Assembly (NCBI GenBank): GCA_016219175.1 | Contig: JACRCD010000085.1 | Location: 1 to 64,000, forward strand | Length of the DNA stretch: 64,000 nt | Source of the DNA: Deltaproteobacteria bacterium | Lineage (GTDB): Bacteria > Desulfobacterota > Desulfobulbia > Desulfobulbales > SURF-16 | Direction of reading: 5' to 3' | Made by a program: the position numbers and the translations under genes | Shown: positions 62,803 to 64,000 of the stretch, one piece after another | Numbering within the stretch: position 1 is the first letter of the stretch | Layout: every line of letters starts with the position of its first letter | The notes under the pieces: model-generated | Seen by the model: the letters and a program-made list of their open reading frames with translations, nothing else | Database searches by the model: none | What the model was told of the DNA's origin: nothing

Positions 62803-64000
62803 AAGATGTAAATTTGATCGCCAGCCACTGGCACCACCTGCCCATCGACGAGGTGGTGGAGTTGCTGGAGTCGGACCGGGAACGGGGGCTTGATCTTTTT
62901 GCGGTCGAGCACCGTCTGCAGGCGTTCGGTCCCAATGCCATCACCGCCCAAAAAGGCCAGGGGCCGCTGATTCGTTTTCTGCTCCAGTTCCATCAGCCCC
63001 TCATCTATATCCTCATCGCCTCGGGTCTGGTCACCGCTTTCCTTGGGGAGTGGGTGGATTCCGGAGTCATCTTCGGGGTGGTATTGGTTAACGCCTTTGT
63101 CGGCTATATCCAGGAGGCCAAGGCGGTCAATGCCCTGGCCGCCCTGGCCAGGACCATGACCACCGAGGCCACGGTCCTGCGGCAGGGGGAGAAGCGGCGT
63201 ATCCCGGCCACGGAACTGGTCCCCGGCGACATCGTTTTCCTGCAGAGCGGCGACAAGGTGCCGGCGGATCTGCGGCTTTTTCAGGTGCGTGATCTGCAGA
63301 TCGCCGAAGCGGCCCTCACCGGCGAATCGGCGCCCGTTGCCAAGGACCACGAGCTGCATGGCCGCGAGACGGTGCTGGCCGACCGGCGCAACATGGCCTA
63401 TGCCTCGACCCTGGTCACCTACGGGCAGGGAACCGGCCTTGTCACGGCCACCGGGGATGAAACCGAGGTGGGCCGCATCTCCCAGTTGATTTCAGCGGCC
63501 GAGGCCCTGGCCACCCCGCTCACCCGCAAGATCAGCGAGTTCAGCAATGTCCTGCTCTACGTGATTCTTGGTCTGGCCGCGCTGACTGTTGCGGTCGGTC
63601 TGCTGCGGGGCCAACCCTTTCTCGACATGTTCATGGCCGCGGTGGCCCTGGCGGTTGGCGCCATCCCGGAAGGGTTGCCCGCCGCAGTCACCATCACCCT
63701 GGCCATCGGCGTCTCGCGCATGGCCAAAAAACGGGCCATTATCCGTAAACTGCCCGCGGTGGAGACCCTGGGCAGCACCACGGTGATCTGCACCGACAAA
63801 ACCGGCACCCTCACGGAAAATCAGATGACCGTGCAGGAGATCGTGGCCGGCACCCTTACGCACCCGGTGAGCGGCACCGGTTACAATCCCTTGCAGGGCA
63901 CGATCACCAGCCCGGAAGCAGCTTCGGGACCTGGTGCTTCGCTGGCCCTGCTTGCATGTCTGCGGGCCGGGCTTCTCTGCAACGACAGCCAGCTTGTGGA
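62799..64000 (+). CDS. cation-transporting P-type ATPase, partial
   Basis: About 400 residues to the window edge, no stop. N-terminal cation-ATPase domain (WHHLPIDEVVELLESD...GLDLFAVEHRLQAFGPN), first helices, actuator loop LTGESAPV, membrane helix 4 with AIPEGLPAAVTITLAIGV and phosphorylation site CTDKTGTLTENQM. The PEGLP motif places it with P2-type (Ca2+/monovalent cation) pumps. Start overlaps the preceding frameshifted gene (ATGA). Reading frame is intact throughout what is visible. Confidence 0.92.
   Translation, partial: MKDVNLIASHWHHLPIDEVVELLESDRERGLDLFAVEHRLQAFGPNAITAQKGQGPLIRFLLQFHQPLIYILIASGLVTAFLGEWVDSGVIFGVVLVNAFVGYIQEAKAVNALAALARTMTTEATVLRQGEKRRIPATELVPGDIVFLQSGDKVPADLRLFQVRDLQIAEAALTGESAPVAKDHELHGRETVLADRRNMAYASTLVTYGQGTGLVTATGDETEVGRISQLISAAEALATPLTRKISEFSNVLLYVILGLAALTVAVGLLRGQPFLDMFMAAVALAVGAIPEGLPAAVTITLAIGVSRMAKKRAIIRKLPAVETLGSTTVICTDKTGTLTENQMTVQEIVAGTLTHPVSGTGYNPLQGTITSPEAASGPGASLALLACLRAGLLCNDSQLV

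Overview
The window looks like a chromosome piece from a Gram-negative member of the Desulfobacterota (former Deltaproteobacteria), probably near the Desulfobulbales. This placement is an inference. It rests on an octaheme nitrite reductase, a type IV pilus minor-pilin/PilY1 cluster with pilA next to an ABC transporter, CarD, DUF1844, Mut7-C and AMMECR/MEMO-type genes, the order ispE - tRNA-Gln - prs - rplY - pth - carD, and the many lipoproteins. Most genes are housekeeping genes in short operons on both strands.

Layout: 0.35-2.0 kb, a secreted octaheme nitrite reductase. 2.6-11.2 kb, a minor pilin operon (fimT/pilW/pilV/pilX) ending in a very large pilY1. 11.4-12.4 kb, a PIN toxin-antitoxin pair and a MazF-like remnant. 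12.4-15.9 kb, a sigma-54-type promoter with tandem dyads, the pilin pilA, and a three-gene ABC transport unit. 15.9-19.3 kb, PilZ, tRNA-Gln(CTG), amrB and cysS. 19.4-28 kb, serA, ispE, tRNA-Gln(TTG), prs, rplY, pth, carD, rluD and a Mut7-C protein. 28-35.6 kb, DUF533 and AIM24 proteins, a kinase-like/DUF89 pair, a second sigma-54-type promoter, ttcA, a lipoprotein and hisB. 35.9-43.2 kb, tRNA-Gly, rplM-rpsI, argC, truA, an aminotransferase, a DtxR regulator and envelope genes. 43.2-50.8 kb, phoU-pstC-pstA-pstS-pstB, a degraded phoB tail, and phoR. 51-58.5 kb, lipoproteins, nadC, a phasin, a UbiB kinase, pepA and an Fe-S oxidoreductase. 58.8-64 kb, a K+ channel, YgiB-like lipoprotein, glutathionylspermidine-synthase-like ATP-grasp protein, DUF350 protein, a frameshifted P-loop gene and a P-type ATPase cut by the window end.

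The most striking non-coding signal is a family of small non-autonomous mobile elements (MITE-like, 64-180 bp). Seven copies end in GATGNNNTCGTAAAAA-type inverted repeats, and five have visible 6-7 bp target duplications. A second, unrelated 133-bp MITE with perfect 16-bp ends is also present. The two families sit in opposite copies of a third dispersed repeat, so each copy serves as the empty-site control for the other. Several genes end or appear to begin inside these elements; apparent long N-termini there are artefacts.

Other points of interest: an orphan PhoR beside a truncated, frameshifted phoB tail; two well-formed -24/-12 promoters with upstream dyads, one for pilA and one for an undescribed Cys-rich protein; a kinase-like/DUF89 two-gene operon; a possible structured RNA before pth; and the channel/ATP-grasp/DUF350/P-type ATPase stress cluster at the right end.
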